A model generated the notes under the pieces. That model was given only the letters and a program-made list of their open reading frames with translations. It ran no database searches and was not told the origin of the DNA. Source: Anaerolinea sp. (GTDB lineage: Bacteria; Chloroflexota; Anaerolineae; Anaerolineales; Anaerolineaceae). From it: a stretch of 64,000 bases of DNA. The translations under genes were made by a program, and so were the position numbers. Shown here one piece after another: positions 6,966 to 16,932 of the stretch; position 1 is the first letter of the stretch; every line of letters begins with the position of its first letter. The stretch covers positions 13,337-77,336 of the forward strand of contig JARKOV010000058.1 of assembly GCA_029975965.1 (NCBI GenBank), read 5' to 3'.

Positions 6966-9686
6966 CTAGATGATCTTCAATTCCCGGGCGCGGTTCACCG
7001 CTTGCACCCGCGAGTGCACATCCAGCTTGCCGTAGATGTTCTGTGTGTGGGCCTTGAGGGTGTTCGGGGAAAGGTAAAGCTTCTGCGCGATTTCGGCGTT
7101 GGAAAGCCCGGCCGCCAGCAGCTTCAGCACCTCGATCTCGCGCTCCGAAAGCGGCTCGACCAGCCCCTGACCGGCTGCGGCTTTCCCCTGTGCCGCGGCT
7201 GGCGCGCCTGCGCCGGGGAACGCCGAGAGCAATTGCAGTGCGTAAGCCTTCATCGCCGGGTCGGGCCACCTGTTCGCGCCTTCCTGGAGCAGCCGGCGCA
7301 TCGGCTCGCCCAGGTCGAGGAAAACGCGGACTGCCCCAGCGGGCATGGCGAGCGCCAGCGCCTCGCTGAGGAAAGCCTGGGCTGCGGCGGGCGAGGGCGC
7401 GCCCAGGGCCTGGAGCACGCGCACCTGCAGGCGCGGGTAATTCCAACCGGGCTGCTCGGCGCGCGGGAGGGCGGTCTCCAGAAGCTGCATTGCCTCTGCA
7501 GGGCGGTTTTGCGCCAGCAGGAGGTGCACCCGGGCGGTCTCCGGGAAGAAAGCAAACGGGTAGACCCCCAGTGAATTGGTCACCCGCGGAGCGGCCAGCC
7601 CGGCCCGGTGCAGGTCGCCTTCGGTCAGGGCCATCTCGACCTCGAGCGCCGCATTCAGGCTGAGGGTGAGCGGCGACAGGTCGTTGTTCGCCGCCAGTCG
7701 CAGGGCTTTGAGCAGGTATTCGGCGGCCCCGGCGCCGTCGTCGGCCAGTTGACGCAGCCGCGCTTCCAGGCGGTAGCCGTAAGCCAGCATCTCGGCGCTG
7801 CCGCTGCGCCGGTTGGCTTCCAGGCCCTCGGCCACGCAAGCTGCGGCCAGGGTGAGATCGTTCTGCTCGTATTTCAGCATGGCCAGGTCAAAATACGGCA
7901 TGTCACAGCCGGGGTAGGGTTTCTCGCCGGACTTGTATTGGACGGCATGGCGGAAATAAACCTCCGCCTGAGCAAAGTCGCCGTGCAAGACGCTCACCCG
8001 GCCGAGCTGGTCGTAAGCGAAGATGATCGTGCGCACGCTCTCGGCGCGCTGCGCTCCGTGCAGCGCCTCCTGGAAGGCGGACTCGGCCTCCTGCGGCAAG
8101 CCGCTGTGCAGCAAGCCCATTCCCAGGCTCAACGCGGCCTGTGCTCGCATCCAGGCGTCGTCCGGCGGGAGCAACGCCAGTCCACGCCTGGCCAGCGAAA
8201 TCTGGCGCGCGAAATCTCCCCGAAAGAGCGCGTTGATCGAAGCGAACACCGACATCTTCCCCAGCCCGGCGGGGTCGTCGGACAGATTTTGTTCCGCCAG
8301 GTCGAGGTAATCTTGCCCGGCGTTGAGCTGGCCGATCTGGGTCAGCACGTAGCCGTACTCGACGCACAATGCGACGTTCTGGCGAATCGCCGCGTCGGGC
8401 ATGCCGCGCATCCACTGCAGCAAGGTGACCATCTCGCCCTGGCGGATGAGCGAGGGGCTGTGGGCAAGGATGCGCTGCGCGCTCAGCGCCCAATCGCCGG
8501 CGGATTGGGCGTAGCGCACGGCCTGATCGGGAAAGCCGTTGTCGTCGCACCACTGGCTGGCGATGCGCTTCATCTCGACAGCGCTGCCGCTGCCCTGAGA
8601 GACGTTCAAGCGGTATTGCAGCAATTCGGCGAAGAGGTGATGATAGCGGTACCACTGGCGGCGGTTGTCGAGCGGGATCAGGAACAGGTTGGCCGATTCC
8701 AGGTAGGCCAGCATCTCGGCGGCGGCCTGCGTCCCGCTGCGCTCGCCGGTGGGTTGCGACCCGTCCAGGACGGCGGCGCACAGGGCGGCGTTGAAGCGCT
8801 CCAACACCGACGTTTTCAGCAGGAAAGACTGCACCTCCGGAGGCTGGCGGCCAAGCACCTCGTCCACCAGGTAATCCATCACAAAGCGGTCGTCGCCGGT
8901 GAACGATTGAATGAATGCGTCGGCAGCCTGGCTTCCGCCTTCCGGATCGGTTTGCTGCAGGCTGATCGCCGCCATCTGCAGCCCGGCGATCCAACCCTCG
9001 GTGCGCGATTCGAGCGCGGCGATGTCGTCCGCGGTCAGGCTCAGCCCCATGCTGCGGTTGAGAAATTCAGCCGCCTCCGCCTCGGTAAAGCGCAGCTCGC
9101 CCAGGCGCACATCGGTCAGTTGCCCGCGTGCGCGCCAGCGCGCCAGCGGCAACAGCGGGTCCTGCCGGGTGGTGATCACCGTGTGCATGGAAGGCGGCTG
9201 GCGCTCGAGGAAAAAAGCCAGCGCTTCGTGGATGGCGGGGTCCTGGATCGAATGGTAATCGTCCAAGACGAGCACGAATGGCTCGGTCAGGGCGTGCAGG
9301 TCATTCAGCAAGGGCATCAGCAGCGCATCATGCGCCGGTAGCCGGCTCGCCCCGACCAATTCCTGGGTGGACTGGCCCACCTGCGGATGGATGGCCTGCA
9401 ACGCAGCCAGCAGGTAGCGCAGGAACATTACCAGGTCGTTGTCGGACGGCTCCAGCGAGAGCCAGCCGAATGAGCGCCCGCCGCTGCGAGAGGTCGCGGC
9501 GAACTGCTCCAGCCATTCGACCACCAGGGTGGTCTTGCCAAAACCCGCCGGCGCGCAAACCAGGGTGACTTTTTGACCGGCGCGCAGCCCCTCGTCGAGT
9601 TTGTGCGTCAGGCGCGGGCGGGCGACGAGGCTCGAACGGTACGGTGGGGGGAACAGCTTGGCAGCCAGCAGGGGCGTGGAAGGCAT
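6966..9686 (-). CDS. MalT-type LuxR-family ATPase transcriptional regulator
   Basis: 906 residues, the usual size of the LAL/MalT group. An N-terminal STAND-type NTPase has the Walker [11 protein letters not shown] near residue 40 and a Walker B-like FVLVLDDYH; a long TPR-like helical region follows; the C-terminus is a LuxR helix-turn-helix ([40 protein letters not shown]). These proteins activate transcription after binding an inducer and ATP. The ATG at 9686 is chosen because the family begins MPxTPLLxxKL; the frame stays open far upstream but only as a shadow of the genes on the other strand. A TAGAAT box lies seven bases upstream with no Shine-Dalgarno. The likely target is the divergent pair at 9804-10838. 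Confidence 0.9.
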   Translation of the reverse strand: MPSTPLLAAKLFPPPYRSSLVARPRLTHKLDEGLRAGQKVTLVCAPAGFGKTTLVVEWLEQFAATSRSGGRSFGWLSLEPSDNDLVMFLRYLLAALQAIHPQVGQSTQELVGASRLPAHDALLMPLLNDLHALTEPFVLVLDDYHSIQDPAIHEALAFFLERQPPSMHTVITTRQDPLLPLARWRARGQLTDVRLGELRFTEAEAAEFLNRSMGLSLTADDIAALESRTEGWIAGLQMAAISLQQTDPEGGSQAADAFIQSFTGDDRFVMDYLVDEVLGRQPPEVQSFLLKTSVLERFNAALCAAVLDGSQPTGERSGTQAAAEMLAYLESANLFLIPLDNRRQWYRYHHLFAELLQYRLNVSQGSGSAVEMKRIASQWCDDNGFPDQAVRYAQSAGDWALSAQRILAHSPSLIRQGEMVTLLQWMRGMPDAAIRQNVALCVEYGYVLTQIGQLNAGQDYLDLAEQNLSDDPAGLGKMSVFASINALFRGDFARQISLARRGLALLPPDDAWMRAQAALSLGMGLLHSGLPQEAESAFQEALHGAQRAESVRTIIFAYDQLGRVSVLHGDFAQAEVYFRHAVQYKSGEKPYPGCDMPYFDLAMLKYEQNDLTLAAACVAEGLEANRRSGSAEMLAYGYRLEARLRQLADDGAGAAEYLLKALRLAANNDLSPLTLSLNAALEVEMALTEGDLHRAGLAAPRVTNSLGVYPFAFFPETARVHLLLAQNRPAEAMQLLETALPRAEQPGWNYPRLQVRVLQALGAPSPAAAQAFLSEALALAMPAGAVRVFLDLGEPMRRLLQEGANRWPDPAMKAYALQLLSAFPGAGAPAAAQGKAAAGQGLVEPLSEREIEVLKLLAAGLSNAEIAQKLYLSPNTLKAHTQNIYGKLDVHSRVQAVNRARELKII

Positions 9687-9803
9687 GCGCACGATTCTAT
9701 CATGGCTCTTAATTGGATGATTAACCCTATCGATTAACCCTTTTGCCCGATGATCTTCCCCTCGCCGGGCGCTATGATAACGGTGGAAAGACAAGGAGGC
9801 AGG

Positions 9804-10085
9804 ATGAGTCCAACGATCCAATTCGACCAACCGGGTGTGTATCGCATCCGCGTGCAGGGCAGGCTCGGTGAAAAATGGGCGGCGTATTTCGACGGCATGA
9901 CCATTCGCGAGGCGCTCGATGCTGACGGTCACCCGGTCACCGAGCTGGCCGGCGAGCTGCTCGACCAGGCTGCCGTGCAGGGCGTGCTGCAAAAGCTGTA
10001 CAACCTGGGCTTTGCCCTGATCTCCGCCGAAAACATCCCTGCCGGTCCGTCCGCCGATGGCGAAGCTCTCGTGGATGCCGGTTGA
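9804..10085 (+). CDS. Conserved hypothetical protein
   Basis: 93 residues with a perfect AGGAGG six bases before the ATG at 9804. The N-terminus [28 protein letters not shown] followed by [28 protein letters not shown] is a pattern I know from small uncharacterised proteins in Chloroflexi and Actinobacteria, often found beside LuxR or membrane genes. It has no signal peptide or membrane segment. It is immediately upstream of the CPBP gene (30 bp) and divergent from the LuxR regulator, so it is probably the first gene of a regulated pair. Confidence 0.75.
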   Translation: MSPTIQFDQPGVYRIRVQGRLGEKWAAYFDGMTIREALDADGHPVTELAGELLDQAAVQGVLQKLYNLGFALISAENIPAGPSADGEALVDAG

Positions 10086-10115
10086 AATGCACGCTTCCCC
10101 TCTAAGGAGTCGATC

Positions 10116-10838
10116 ATGGTGACCAACACAAAGCCCGTTGCGCCCTGGCTGATGCTCATCTCTCGCCCGATGTTGTTTTTCCTGGTTCAAGGGCAGTTCG
10201 CGGTGGCGTTTATCCTGGCGGGCAACCCGCTCGGTTGGGATGAATCGGCCCGCTGGTGGCCTTTCTTCGTCATTGCGGCCAATATTATCTCGGTGCTTTT
10301 GCTGGTCGGCTTGTTCAACGCCGAGGGCAGGCGTTACCTCGACCTGTTCCGCATCTCGCGCGCGACGCTTAAGACCGACCTGCTCTGGCTGCTGGGCACG
10401 TCGGTGGTCGGCCTGCCGGTGGCTGCCGCGCCGATGAACAGCCTGGCGGCGGCTATTTTCGGCGACCCGATGATTCCCATCCAGATGATGTTCCGCCCCC
10501 TGCCCACCTGGGCGTTCGCGCTCAGTTTTCTCTTCCCGCTGACGATCGCTTTCGCCGAGCTGCCCACCTATTTCGGCTACGCCATGCCACGCCTGGCGGC
10601 GCAGCTCAAGAACGGCTGGGTGGCCTGGCTGATCGCCGCCTTCTTCCTCGCCGCGCAGCATTGTTTCTTGCCCCTCATTTTCGACGGGCGCTTCATCCTC
10701 TGGCGATTGGGCATGTACCTGCCCTTCGCCCTTTTTGCCGGGCTGGTGCTCAAGCTGCGCCCAACGCTGTTGCCCTATTTCGCCGTGATCCACGCCCTGA
10801 TCGACGTATCGGCGGTGCTGGTTTACGTGATGGTATAA
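10116..10838 (+). CDS. CPBP-family intramembrane metalloprotease (Abi-like)
   Basis: 240 residues with about six to eight hydrophobic helices. The CPBP motifs are recognisable but divergent: [14 protein letters not shown] in place of EExxxR, FFLAAQH carrying the first His, and VIHALIDV with the last His/Asp. Family members include CAAX-processing proteases and bacteriocin self-immunity proteins; this one may be a poor protease because the first Glu of the EE pair is Ala. AAGGAGT precedes the ATG by eight bases. It probably shares a transcript with the small gene upstream. Confidence 0.7.
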   Translation: MVTNTKPVAPWLMLISRPMLFFLVQGQFAVAFILAGNPLGWDESARWWPFFVIAANIISVLLLVGLFNAEGRRYLDLFRISRATLKTDLLWLLGTSVVGLPVAAAPMNSLAAAIFGDPMIPIQMMFRPLPTWAFALSFLFPLTIAFAELPTYFGYAMPRLAAQLKNGWVAWLIAAFFLAAQHCFLPLIFDGRFILWRLGMYLPFALFAGLVLKLRPTLLPYFAVIHALIDVSAVLVYVMV

Positions 10839-10853
10839 GGGGAGTATCCCAAA

Positions 10854-10888
10854 TTTCCTGTAATACGTGGGCTTTGCGCTTTACAGAA
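10854..10888. repeat. Intergenic palindrome B, copy 2 (degenerate)
   Basis: The left arm CTGTAATACGTGGG and CTTTGC loop are present, but the right arm is reduced to GCTTTACAG, missing CCCACA. It lies 16 bp downstream of the CPBP stop. Confidence 0.6.
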
Positions 10889-10900
10889 AGTCAATTATCC

Positions 10901-11001
10901 ATGGTCTTCTCAAAGTCGCTTGACAAGCGAACAAAACACCCTCAAAACTCCGTTTAGGGGGCAGGGGGAGGGGCTGTCAGACAACACTTTGAGAAAACCA
11001 T
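10901..11001. repeat. 101-bp inverted-repeat element
   Basis: ATGGTCTTCTCAAAGT (10901-10916) and ACTTTGAGAAAACCAT (10986-11001) are inverted repeats with 15 of 16 bases matching. Inside is a second palindrome, CGCTTGACAAGCG (10917-10929), and a G-rich tract. No open reading frame is present. It looks like a small non-autonomous or structured element. Part of its right end (GTGTCAGGCAAC, then AAAACCATCG) recurs at 51404-51467. With the elements on either side it fills the 341-bp gap before the Yip1 gene. Confidence 0.5.
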
Positions 11002-11060
11002 CGTCAATCATACAATCGCTGAAGGTCGCTCCACGGCCGATGGTGTTACAATAAAAGGGG

Positions 11061-11134
11061 GTAACTGCTCAGGCGGTTGAGGAAGAAGTTCCCAAACAAA
11101 TTCGGGAACTCCCCGGCCAGGGCTGAGTAGTTAC
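11061..11134 (+). repeat. Leader hairpin element A, copy 2
   Basis: GTAACTGCTCAG (11061-11072) pairs with CTGAGTAGTTAC (11123-11134), 12 bp with one G-U. Inside, GTTCCC and GGGAAC form a second stem. A TACAAT box (11047-11052) ends nine bases earlier, so the hairpin would form at the extreme 5' end of the Yip1 transcript, exactly as copy 1 does for the LacI gene. Confidence 0.7.
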
Positions 11135-11179
11135 AAAGGGTGAACCATTTTCCTTTAACAAAAACAAGTGAGAGGTCGC

Positions 11180-11863
11180 ATGAGCATTGCACGAGCGATT
11201 TTCCGGGGCATGGGCGGGATGCTGTTGCACCCGCGGCGAACTGGGCGAGCGCTGGACCTGGAAACCAGTCTACGCCCCGTGGCAACCCTCGTGATTGCCT
11301 TTGGCATTCTCTACGGCTTGATGTTCTTGAAATCCTTCCTGGATCAGGACTACCCGCCCCCGCCGGATGAGCTGGCGGTCTGGGTTGATCACTGGGGGGA
11401 AGGGGTGATGCTGCCCTTTTTCAACCTGCCCGCTGAAAGTTATCGTGGCTTCCAGGCGGCGATCATGCTGCCCTTCTCCCTGGCGATCTGGATGCTGATG
11501 GGCGGCTCGGCGCGGCTGCTCTCGCGGCTGCTGGGAGGCAAAGCCAGTTACGAAACCTACCTGCGCGTAACCGGCTTCACCTTCTTCACTGTTTGGGTGA
11601 TCTCGGCGCTGCTGGATTTTCTCTACTCGGGTGTCCTGCACGATGTGGTGCTGAGCGGGCTGCGTGGTGAATACGGACCGTTGCTTGAAGGGTTGCTCGC
11701 GGTGTATCCGCCGGTAGTCTATGTCCTGCTCTACGGCGTTGCCGCACTGAACATTGCCCTGGCCGCCGGGTCGATCGAGCGCTTTGCCTGGTGGAAAGCC
11801 GCGCTGGTGGGGCTGGCGGCCTTCGCCTGGCCGATGGCCTTGGTGGCTTCGGTCGTGCGCTAG
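11180..11863 (+). CDS. Yip1-domain membrane protein
   Basis: 227 residues with about five hydrophobic helices (TLVIAFGILYGLMFL; FQAAIMLPFSLAIWMLM; TFFTVWVISALLDFL; VVYVLLYGVAALNIALA; AALVGLAAFAWPMALV). The overall pattern, with an amphipathic N-terminus and a cytoplasmic RLLSRLLGGKASYETYLRVTG loop between helices, fits bacterial Yip1/DUF1282-type proteins, whose function is not well defined. The start is the ATG preceded by GAGAGG; an in-frame ATG 12 bases upstream is less likely. The transcript begins with hairpin element A. It converges on the methyltransferase with only 18 bp between stops. Confidence 0.65.
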   Translation: MSIARAIFRGMGGMLLHPRRTGRALDLETSLRPVATLVIAFGILYGLMFLKSFLDQDYPPPPDELAVWVDHWGEGVMLPFFNLPAESYRGFQAAIMLPFSLAIWMLMGGSARLLSRLLGGKASYETYLRVTGFTFFTVWVISALLDFLYSGVLHDVVLSGLRGEYGPLLEGLLAVYPPVVYVLLYGVAALNIALAAGSIERFAWWKAALVGLAAFAWPMALVASVVR

Positions 11864-11881
11864 GCCGGCTGGTTGCGCAGC

Positions 11882-12541
11882 TCAACCCGCTTTCTGAGCC
11901 ACAAAGGCCTTGAAATACACGTCGCGCCCCTCGGCCGGGTATGCAAAAGCGACGAACTCCAGTGCTTTGCGCAACACGAAGCCGCAGCCTGCCAGGTCGG
12001 CAAGCAAGCGCTCCCGGTCGTGCCGGTATAACCGCACCGCCTTTTCGGCGTCCGGCTGCTCGGCCACCTCCACCGGATTGATCGGGTAGGATTCGGCCTG
12101 GCCCGGTTTGTGCTCCTCAACCGTGAAGGCGAACACGCCCCCTGGGCGGGTGATGCGCGCCACCTCTGTGATGAGCGGGCGCAGGTCGCGAAAAGAATTG
12201 AGCACCGCCACGCTGATGACATGCTGAAAGGAAGCGGGCGCGTAGGGCAGCGGCAGGCTGCGCAGGTCGTGCAGTTTCAGCTCGACGGCAAAGTTTTTGG
12301 CCGCGCACACCTGCAGGATCTCAACCGAGCCGTCCAGCCCGTAAATGCGCAGGCCGGCCTTGTGGAAGGGCAGCGAGCTCAAGCCGCTGCCGATGCCCAG
12401 GTCCAGCAGGGAGTCGCCCGGCCGGACGTACTCGTACGCCAGCCCGAAGACGACTTCCGAGCCGTACCAGTTGGTTTGCCGGGCCTGCGCGTCGTAATTG
12501 GCGGCGGAATCGGCGTCGTGGATGATGGTGTCCTGACTCAT
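11882..12541 (-). CDS. Class I SAM-dependent methyltransferase
   Basis: 219 residues. SAM motif I is LLDLGIGSGLSSLPF, motif II IYGLDGSVE, then LKLHDLRSLPLPYAPASF, the signature of UbiE/Methyltransf_11 enzymes, and ITRPGGVFAFTVEE. The N-terminus contains DADSAANYDAQARQTNW. The substrate is unknown. The ATG at 12541 is chosen because a perfect TATAAT (12548-12553) lies six bases upstream, implying leaderless translation; an in-frame ATG 30 bases upstream would lie above that promoter. It is divergent from the uvrA fusion gene. Confidence 0.8.
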   Translation of the reverse strand: MSQDTIIHDADSAANYDAQARQTNWYGSEVVFGLAYEYVRPGDSLLDLGIGSGLSSLPFHKAGLRIYGLDGSVEILQVCAAKNFAVELKLHDLRSLPLPYAPASFQHVISVAVLNSFRDLRPLITEVARITRPGGVFAFTVEEHKPGQAESYPINPVEVAEQPDAEKAVRLYRHDRERLLADLAGCGFVLRKALEFVAFAYPAEGRDVYFKAFVAQKAG

Positions 12542-12605
12542 ACCTGTATTATACAGAGGTGAGGTGCGCAAGGGGCGCGCCGCGATGCCCTTACCTTAAA
12601 TTATC

Positions 12606-12634
12606 TTGTAATTGTTTTACATTTGTTCTATAAT
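12606..12634 (+). promoter_or_regulatory. Promoter of the transglutaminase-uvrA fusion
   Basis: TTGTAA (12606-12611), 17 bp, TATAAT (12629-12634). The transcript would start near 12641, about 73 bases before the chosen ATG. No LexA-type SOS box is obvious. Confidence 0.7.
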
Positions 12635-12713
12635 CAGCTTGCTTAACGGTTCCCCAGCGCTTCCCCCATTCCACCGCACTGCCCCGCGCGTGCGGACTCC
12701 CTGGAGTAGTTTG

Positions 12714-15700
12714 ATGTCCTCCAATGATCCGCTGCACTTTTACGCCGCCCACGGCGTGATCACCGACCCGCGCGAGCAGGCCCACCTGCTCGAAGGCCTG
12801 CCCACCTCCTTACCCGACCTGGCGCAGGTCGTCCAGGGGCTGCTGCTTCACCCCTCCGAAGCCGTGTTGTATGGCGTGGAATTGAGCAAGGTCCAGCGGA
12901 AAGAGCTGTTCATCCGCGCGGTCTCCGAGATGCTCGACCGCCTGCACGGCATGGATGCCCACCCCCTCAACCAGCCCCGCCCCCCTGCCGAGCGCCTGGT
13001 GGGCAACTGTCGCGATCACGCCGTGCTGTTTTGCGCCTTCCTGCGCCAGCAAGGGCGCCCGGCGCGGGTGCGCGCCGGGTTTGCCGCCTACCTGTCCGAG
13101 AAAATCACCGCCGACCACTGGGTCACCGAGGTCTGGGACGCGACCGACGCGCGCTGGTTGCTGGTCGACCCGCAGATCGACGAGGCGCAGCGCAAGGCGC
13201 ACAAGATCACCTTCGACACGCTGGACCTGCAGCCCGAGCGGTTCTTCACCGCGGCGCGCGCCTGGGCGCTGTGCCGGGCGCACAAAGCAAAGTCGGGTGA
13301 TTTTGGTCTCACGCGCAAGCTGCGCGGGTGGAATTACATGAAAACCCAGTTGCTGCTGGACCTGGCGGCGCTCAACAAGTATGAGTTGTTAGCCGGCGAG
13401 CAGTGGTGGGACCTCTCGACCCGAGATTTCGAGCACCTCGACGCCTCCGAGCGCAAGCTGCTCGACCAAATCGCCGAACTGGCCAACGACCTGGACGGCT
13501 CATTTGATGAGCTGCAGGCACTTTACGAAGGCGACTTGCGGCTGAGCGCGCCGGTTACCTCCAGGCTCAAGCTGCTCGGCCAGCTTGGCGAGAGCGCCCC
13601 CCCACCCTCCGGCGGGCCCGCGCCGCTCCTGCGCCCGGGTCTCAACTTGCAGCCCTCCGACGGTGAAATCCTCGCCGCGCTGGGGCGCAGGGTCGCCCCG
13701 GGCGGCAACGGCGCCGGACCGCGCAGCACGCCCTCGCTGCCGTTCAATGGCACGAATGGCTTTCACGCCGAACCCGATTCCATCGTCATCCGCGGCGCGC
13801 AGCAGCACAATCTCAAGCGCGTGGATGTGACCATCCCGCGCAACAAGCTGGTCGTGCTGACCGGCGTTTCGGGCAGCGGCAAATCGTCCCTGGCCTTTGA
13901 CACGCTCTACGCCGAAGGTCAGCGCCGCTACGTGGAGAGCCTGTCGGCCTACGTGCGCCGTTACCTGGATCAAATGGACAAGCCCAGAGTCGATTACATC
14001 GGCGGGCTGAGCCCGGCAATCGCCATCGAGCAGAAGTCGGTCAGCAAGAACCCGCGCTCGACGGTGGGCACGGTGACCGAGGTGATGGACTACCTGCGCG
14101 TGCTTTACTCGCGCGCCGGCACGCAGCACTGCCCGCAATGCGGGCGGGCGATCCAGCCCACCAGCCCGCAGCAGGCCGCGGATGGGCTGGCGCAGCTCCC
14201 GGCGGGCACCCGCTTCCAACTGGTCGCCCCGCTGCTGCGCAACCGCAAAGGCGACCCGGCGGTCTTGCTGGACGGGGCGCGCAAGGCCGGCTTCACCCGC
14301 GCGCGCGTCGACGGGCAGGCGCTGGAACTGCTGGAAGGCGCGAAGCTGCCTCGCTGGCCGAAAACCCAGCCGCACTCGGTCGAGCTGATCGTTGACCGCC
14401 TGGTCATCCCGCCCAATGACCTCCCCGCGGACGAGCGCCGCGATTTCAACGCCCGGCTGATCGACTCGGTCGAGACGGCGCTGCACGCCGGCAAGGGGCT
14501 GCTCCAGATCGACCTGGAGGGTGGCGACCCGCTCTTGCTCAGCGAGAAGAACACCTGCCCGCATTGCGAGATCACCCTGCCCGAGCTGACCCCCGGCCTG
14601 TTCAGCTTCAACGCCCCCACCGGCATGTGTCCCTCTTGCAACGGGCTGGGCAGCAAGATGGAGGTGGACGCCGGCCTGATCGTCGAGCATCCCCATCTCT
14701 CTATTCTGGATGGCGCCTCGCGCTGGTTCGGCAACATCCGCAAGAAGGGCAACTGGCACTTGCGCCACATCTCCACCCTCGCCGAACATTACGGCGTGGA
14801 CCTGGAAGTGCCGTACAAGGACCTGCCGCAAAAGTTCCGCGACGTGCTCTTGTGGGGCTCGGGCGGCGAAAAGATCCATTTTAAGTGGGAGAGCGAAGAC
14901 GGGTCGTGGAAAGGCGAAAACACGCGCGAGGAACACGGCGCGGTGCACCACATCAACCGCCTGTTTCGCCAGACCCAGTCCGAATACACCCGCCGCTGGT
15001 ACATGAGCTTTATGAGCCAGCAGCCCTGCCCCGCCTGCGGCGGGACGCGCCTGTGCGCCGAGGCGCGCTACGTCACCGTGGGTGGCAAGGGCTTCGCGGA
15101 AGTGCTCGAGATGACCATTGAGCAGGCTTACGAGTGGGTGCGCGGCCTCTACAATGGCGGCGACGTGAGCACCCATCTCAGCCCGGAACAGATCGAGGTG
15201 GTCGGCGAAGTGCTCAAAGAGCTGCGCAACCGCCTGCAGTTCATGCTCAACGTCGGCCTGCACTACCTCAGCCTCAGCCGCCCCGCGCCCACCCTCTCCG
15301 GCGGCGAGGGCCAGCGCATTCGCCTGGCCAGCCAGTTGGGCTGCGGCCTGGTGGGGGTGCTCTACATCCTCGACGAGCCCTCCATCGGCCTGCACGCGCG
15401 CGACCAGCGCAGCCTGCTCGAGACGCTCACCCAGTTGCGCGACCAGGGCAACACCGTGCTGATCGTCGAGCACGATGAGGAGACCATGCGCACCGCCGAC
15501 TGGTTGATCGACCTGGGGCCGGGCGCGGGGGTGATGGGTGGCGAGGTCGTCGCGGCCGGGACGCCTGAGCAGGTGGCAGCCGACCCGCGCTCGCTCACCG
15601 GGCGCTATCTCTCGGGAGCGCTGCGCGTCAGCGCCCCCAACGGGCGGCAGCGCCGGCGTCCACGCGGCTGGCTGACCCTCTCCGGCGCGCGCCTGTTCAA

Positions 15701-16685
15701 CCTCAAGAACGTCACCGCGCGCTTCCCTCTCGGCACCATCACCTGCATCACCGGGGTGAGCGGCAGCGGCAAGAGCAGCCTGGTCAGCGAAACGCTCTTC
15801 CCGGCCCTGGCGCGTTCCTTGATGGGCGCGCAGTCCACCCCCGGCCCCTACGACCGCCTGGACGGTCTGGACCAGCTCAACAAGGTCATCGACATCACCC
15901 AGGACCCCATCGGGCGCACGCCGCGCTCGAACCCGGCGACCTACGTCGGCATTTTCGACGAGATCCGCCAGGTCTTCGCCAGCACTCCCGAAGCGCGCCT
16001 GCGCGGTTACAGTTCAGGGCGCTTCAGCTTCAACGTCAAGGGTGGGCGCTGCGAAGCCTGCCAGGGTCACGGCTTAAAGAAAATCGAGATGCACTTCCTG
16101 CCGGACGTGTGGGTGACCTGCCAGGAGTGCAAAGGGGCGCGCTACAACCGCCACACCCTGGAGATCACCTACAAAGGCAAGAACATCGCCGAGGTGCTGG
16201 CAATGGACGTGCAGGAAGCGCTCGAGTTCTTCTCCGCCTTCCCCAACATCACCCGCGTGATGCAGACCCTGCACGATGTCGGGCTGGATTACGTCAAGCT
16301 GGGGCAGAGCGCCACCACCCTCTCGGGCGGCGAGGCGCAGCGCGTCAAGCTGGCCAAGGAGCTGGGCCGGGTGGCCACCGGCGATACGATTTATATCCTC
16401 GACGAGCCAACCACCGGGCTGCACTTCGCCGACGTTCAGCGCCTGCTCGACGTGCTGCATCGCCTGGCAGACGCCGGCAACACGGTGATCGTCATCGAGC
16501 ACAATATGGACGTGATCAAGACTTCGGATTGGATCATCGATATGGGGCCGGAGGGCGGCCAGCGCGGCGGGCACATCATCGCCGAGGGCACCCCCGAGCA
16601 GGTGGCCGGCATAGAAGGCAGCTACACCGGACGCTTTTTGCAGCCTGTCCTGGCGGAGCTGGCACACGCCGACCTCGCCATATAG
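12714..16685 (+). CDS. uvrA: Transglutaminase-like domain fused to UvrA excinuclease subunit
   Basis: A single open frame of 1323 residues. Residues 1-290 match a transglutaminase-like cysteine-hydrolase family, with Cys99 (GNCRDHA), His135 (DHWVTEVW) and Asp152 (LLVDPQ) spaced as in the catalytic triad. A Pro/Gly-rich linker follows to about residue 355. The rest is a full-length UvrA: Walker A motifs at 384-391 and 1014-1021 (GVSGSGKSS), a UvrB-binding region ([10 protein letters not shown]), zinc-binding cysteine pairs (CPQC; CPHC/CPSC; CPAC; CEAC/CQEC), signatures LSGGEGQR and LSGGEAQR, and ILDEPS/ILDEPT. UvrA finds DNA damage for UvrB in nucleotide excision repair. The start has GGAG eight bases upstream; the transglutaminase homology begins right after it. 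uvrB and uvrC are not in the window. Confidence 0.93.
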   Translation: MSSNDPLHFYAAHGVITDPREQAHLLEGLPTSLPDLAQVVQGLLLHPSEAVLYGVELSKVQRKELFIRAVSEMLDRLHGMDAHPLNQPRPPAERLVGNCRDHAVLFCAFLRQQGRPARVRAGFAAYLSEKITADHWVTEVWDATDARWLLVDPQIDEAQRKAHKITFDTLDLQPERFFTAARAWALCRAHKAKSGDFGLTRKLRGWNYMKTQLLLDLAALNKYELLAGEQWWDLSTRDFEHLDASERKLLDQIAELANDLDGSFDELQALYEGDLRLSAPVTSRLKLLGQLGESAPPPSGGPAPLLRPGLNLQPSDGEILAALGRRVAPGGNGAGPRSTPSLPFNGTNGFHAEPDSIVIRGAQQHNLKRVDVTIPRNKLVVLTGVSGSGKSSLAFDTLYAEGQRRYVESLSAYVRRYLDQMDKPRVDYIGGLSPAIAIEQKSVSKNPRSTVGTVTEVMDYLRVLYSRAGTQHCPQCGRAIQPTSPQQAADGLAQLPAGTRFQLVAPLLRNRKGDPAVLLDGARKAGFTRARVDGQALELLEGAKLPRWPKTQPHSVELIVDRLVIPPNDLPADERRDFNARLIDSVETALHAGKGLLQIDLEGGDPLLLSEKNTCPHCEITLPELTPGLFSFNAPTGMCPSCNGLGSKMEVDAGLIVEHPHLSILDGASRWFGNIRKKGNWHLRHISTLAEHYGVDLEVPYKDLPQKFRDVLLWGSGGEKIHFKWESEDGSWKGENTREEHGAVHHINRLFRQTQSEYTRRWYMSFMSQQPCPACGGTRLCAEARYVTVGGKGFAEVLEMTIEQAYEWVRGLYNGGDVSTHLSPEQIEVVGEVLKELRNRLQFMLNVGLHYLSLSRPAPTLSGGEGQRIRLASQLGCGLVGVLYILDEPSIGLHARDQRSLLETLTQLRDQGNTVLIVEHDEETMRTADWLIDLGPGAGVMGGEVVAAGTPEQVAADPRSLTGRYLSGALRVSAPNGRQRRRPRGWLTLSGARLFNLKNVTARFPLGTITCITGVSGSGKSSLVSETLFPALARSLMGAQSTPGPYDRLDGLDQLNKVIDITQDPIGRTPRSNPATYVGIFDEIRQVFASTPEARLRGYSSGRFSFNVKGGRCEACQGHGLKKIEMHFLPDVWVTCQECKGARYNRHTLEITYKGKNIAEVLAMDVQEALEFFSAFPNITRVMQTLHDVGLDYVKLGQSATTLSGGEAQRVKLAKELGRVATGDTIYILDEPTTGLHFADVQRLLDVLHRLADAGNTVIVIEHNMDVIKTSDWIIDMGPEGGQRGGHIIAEGTPEQVAGIEGSYTGRFLQPVLAELAHADLAI

Positions 16686-16811
16686 AAAAGCGAGATTGTG
16701 GTTGTTATTATCTGCAAAGTATGAATCATCCCGAAATTAATGGTCGGGTTGATCCATGTTGAAGAACCTCATCCCTCGTCCCCTTCCCCATGTCTCCGGT
16801 CTATACAAAGG

Positions 16812-16857
16812 GGAGGAGAAAGACCCCTCCCAAACTCCCCTGAAGGGGAGGAGATAA
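16812..16857. repeat. Single copy of the 35-bp GGAGG/CCTCC repeat
   Basis: One unit with the core CCTCCCAAACTCCCCTGA plus the start of a second, nearly identical to the array at 20832-20980. It lies in the 247-bp gap between the uvrA fusion and the response regulator; nothing else is seen there. Confidence 0.75.
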
Positions 16858-16932
16858 TTCGACAAAACGCACGAATGAAAGATTAAATTCGGGGCGAGTC
16901 ATGTTTGGTAGATAATTGGAAACGCACCCACG

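Noticed and set aside
9687..10793. In-frame upstream extension of the MalT-type LuxR gene to about 1275 residues
   Set aside because: The extension is antisense to two convincing plus-strand genes and has no similarity; a -10 box seven bases before 9686 supports the shorter form.
13500..15473. A 657-codon frame antisense to uvrA, and similar long frames at 38066-40147, 54048-55160 and 47769-49187
   Set aside because: All are mirror frames of strong genes with Arg/Gln/His-rich translations and no motifs.
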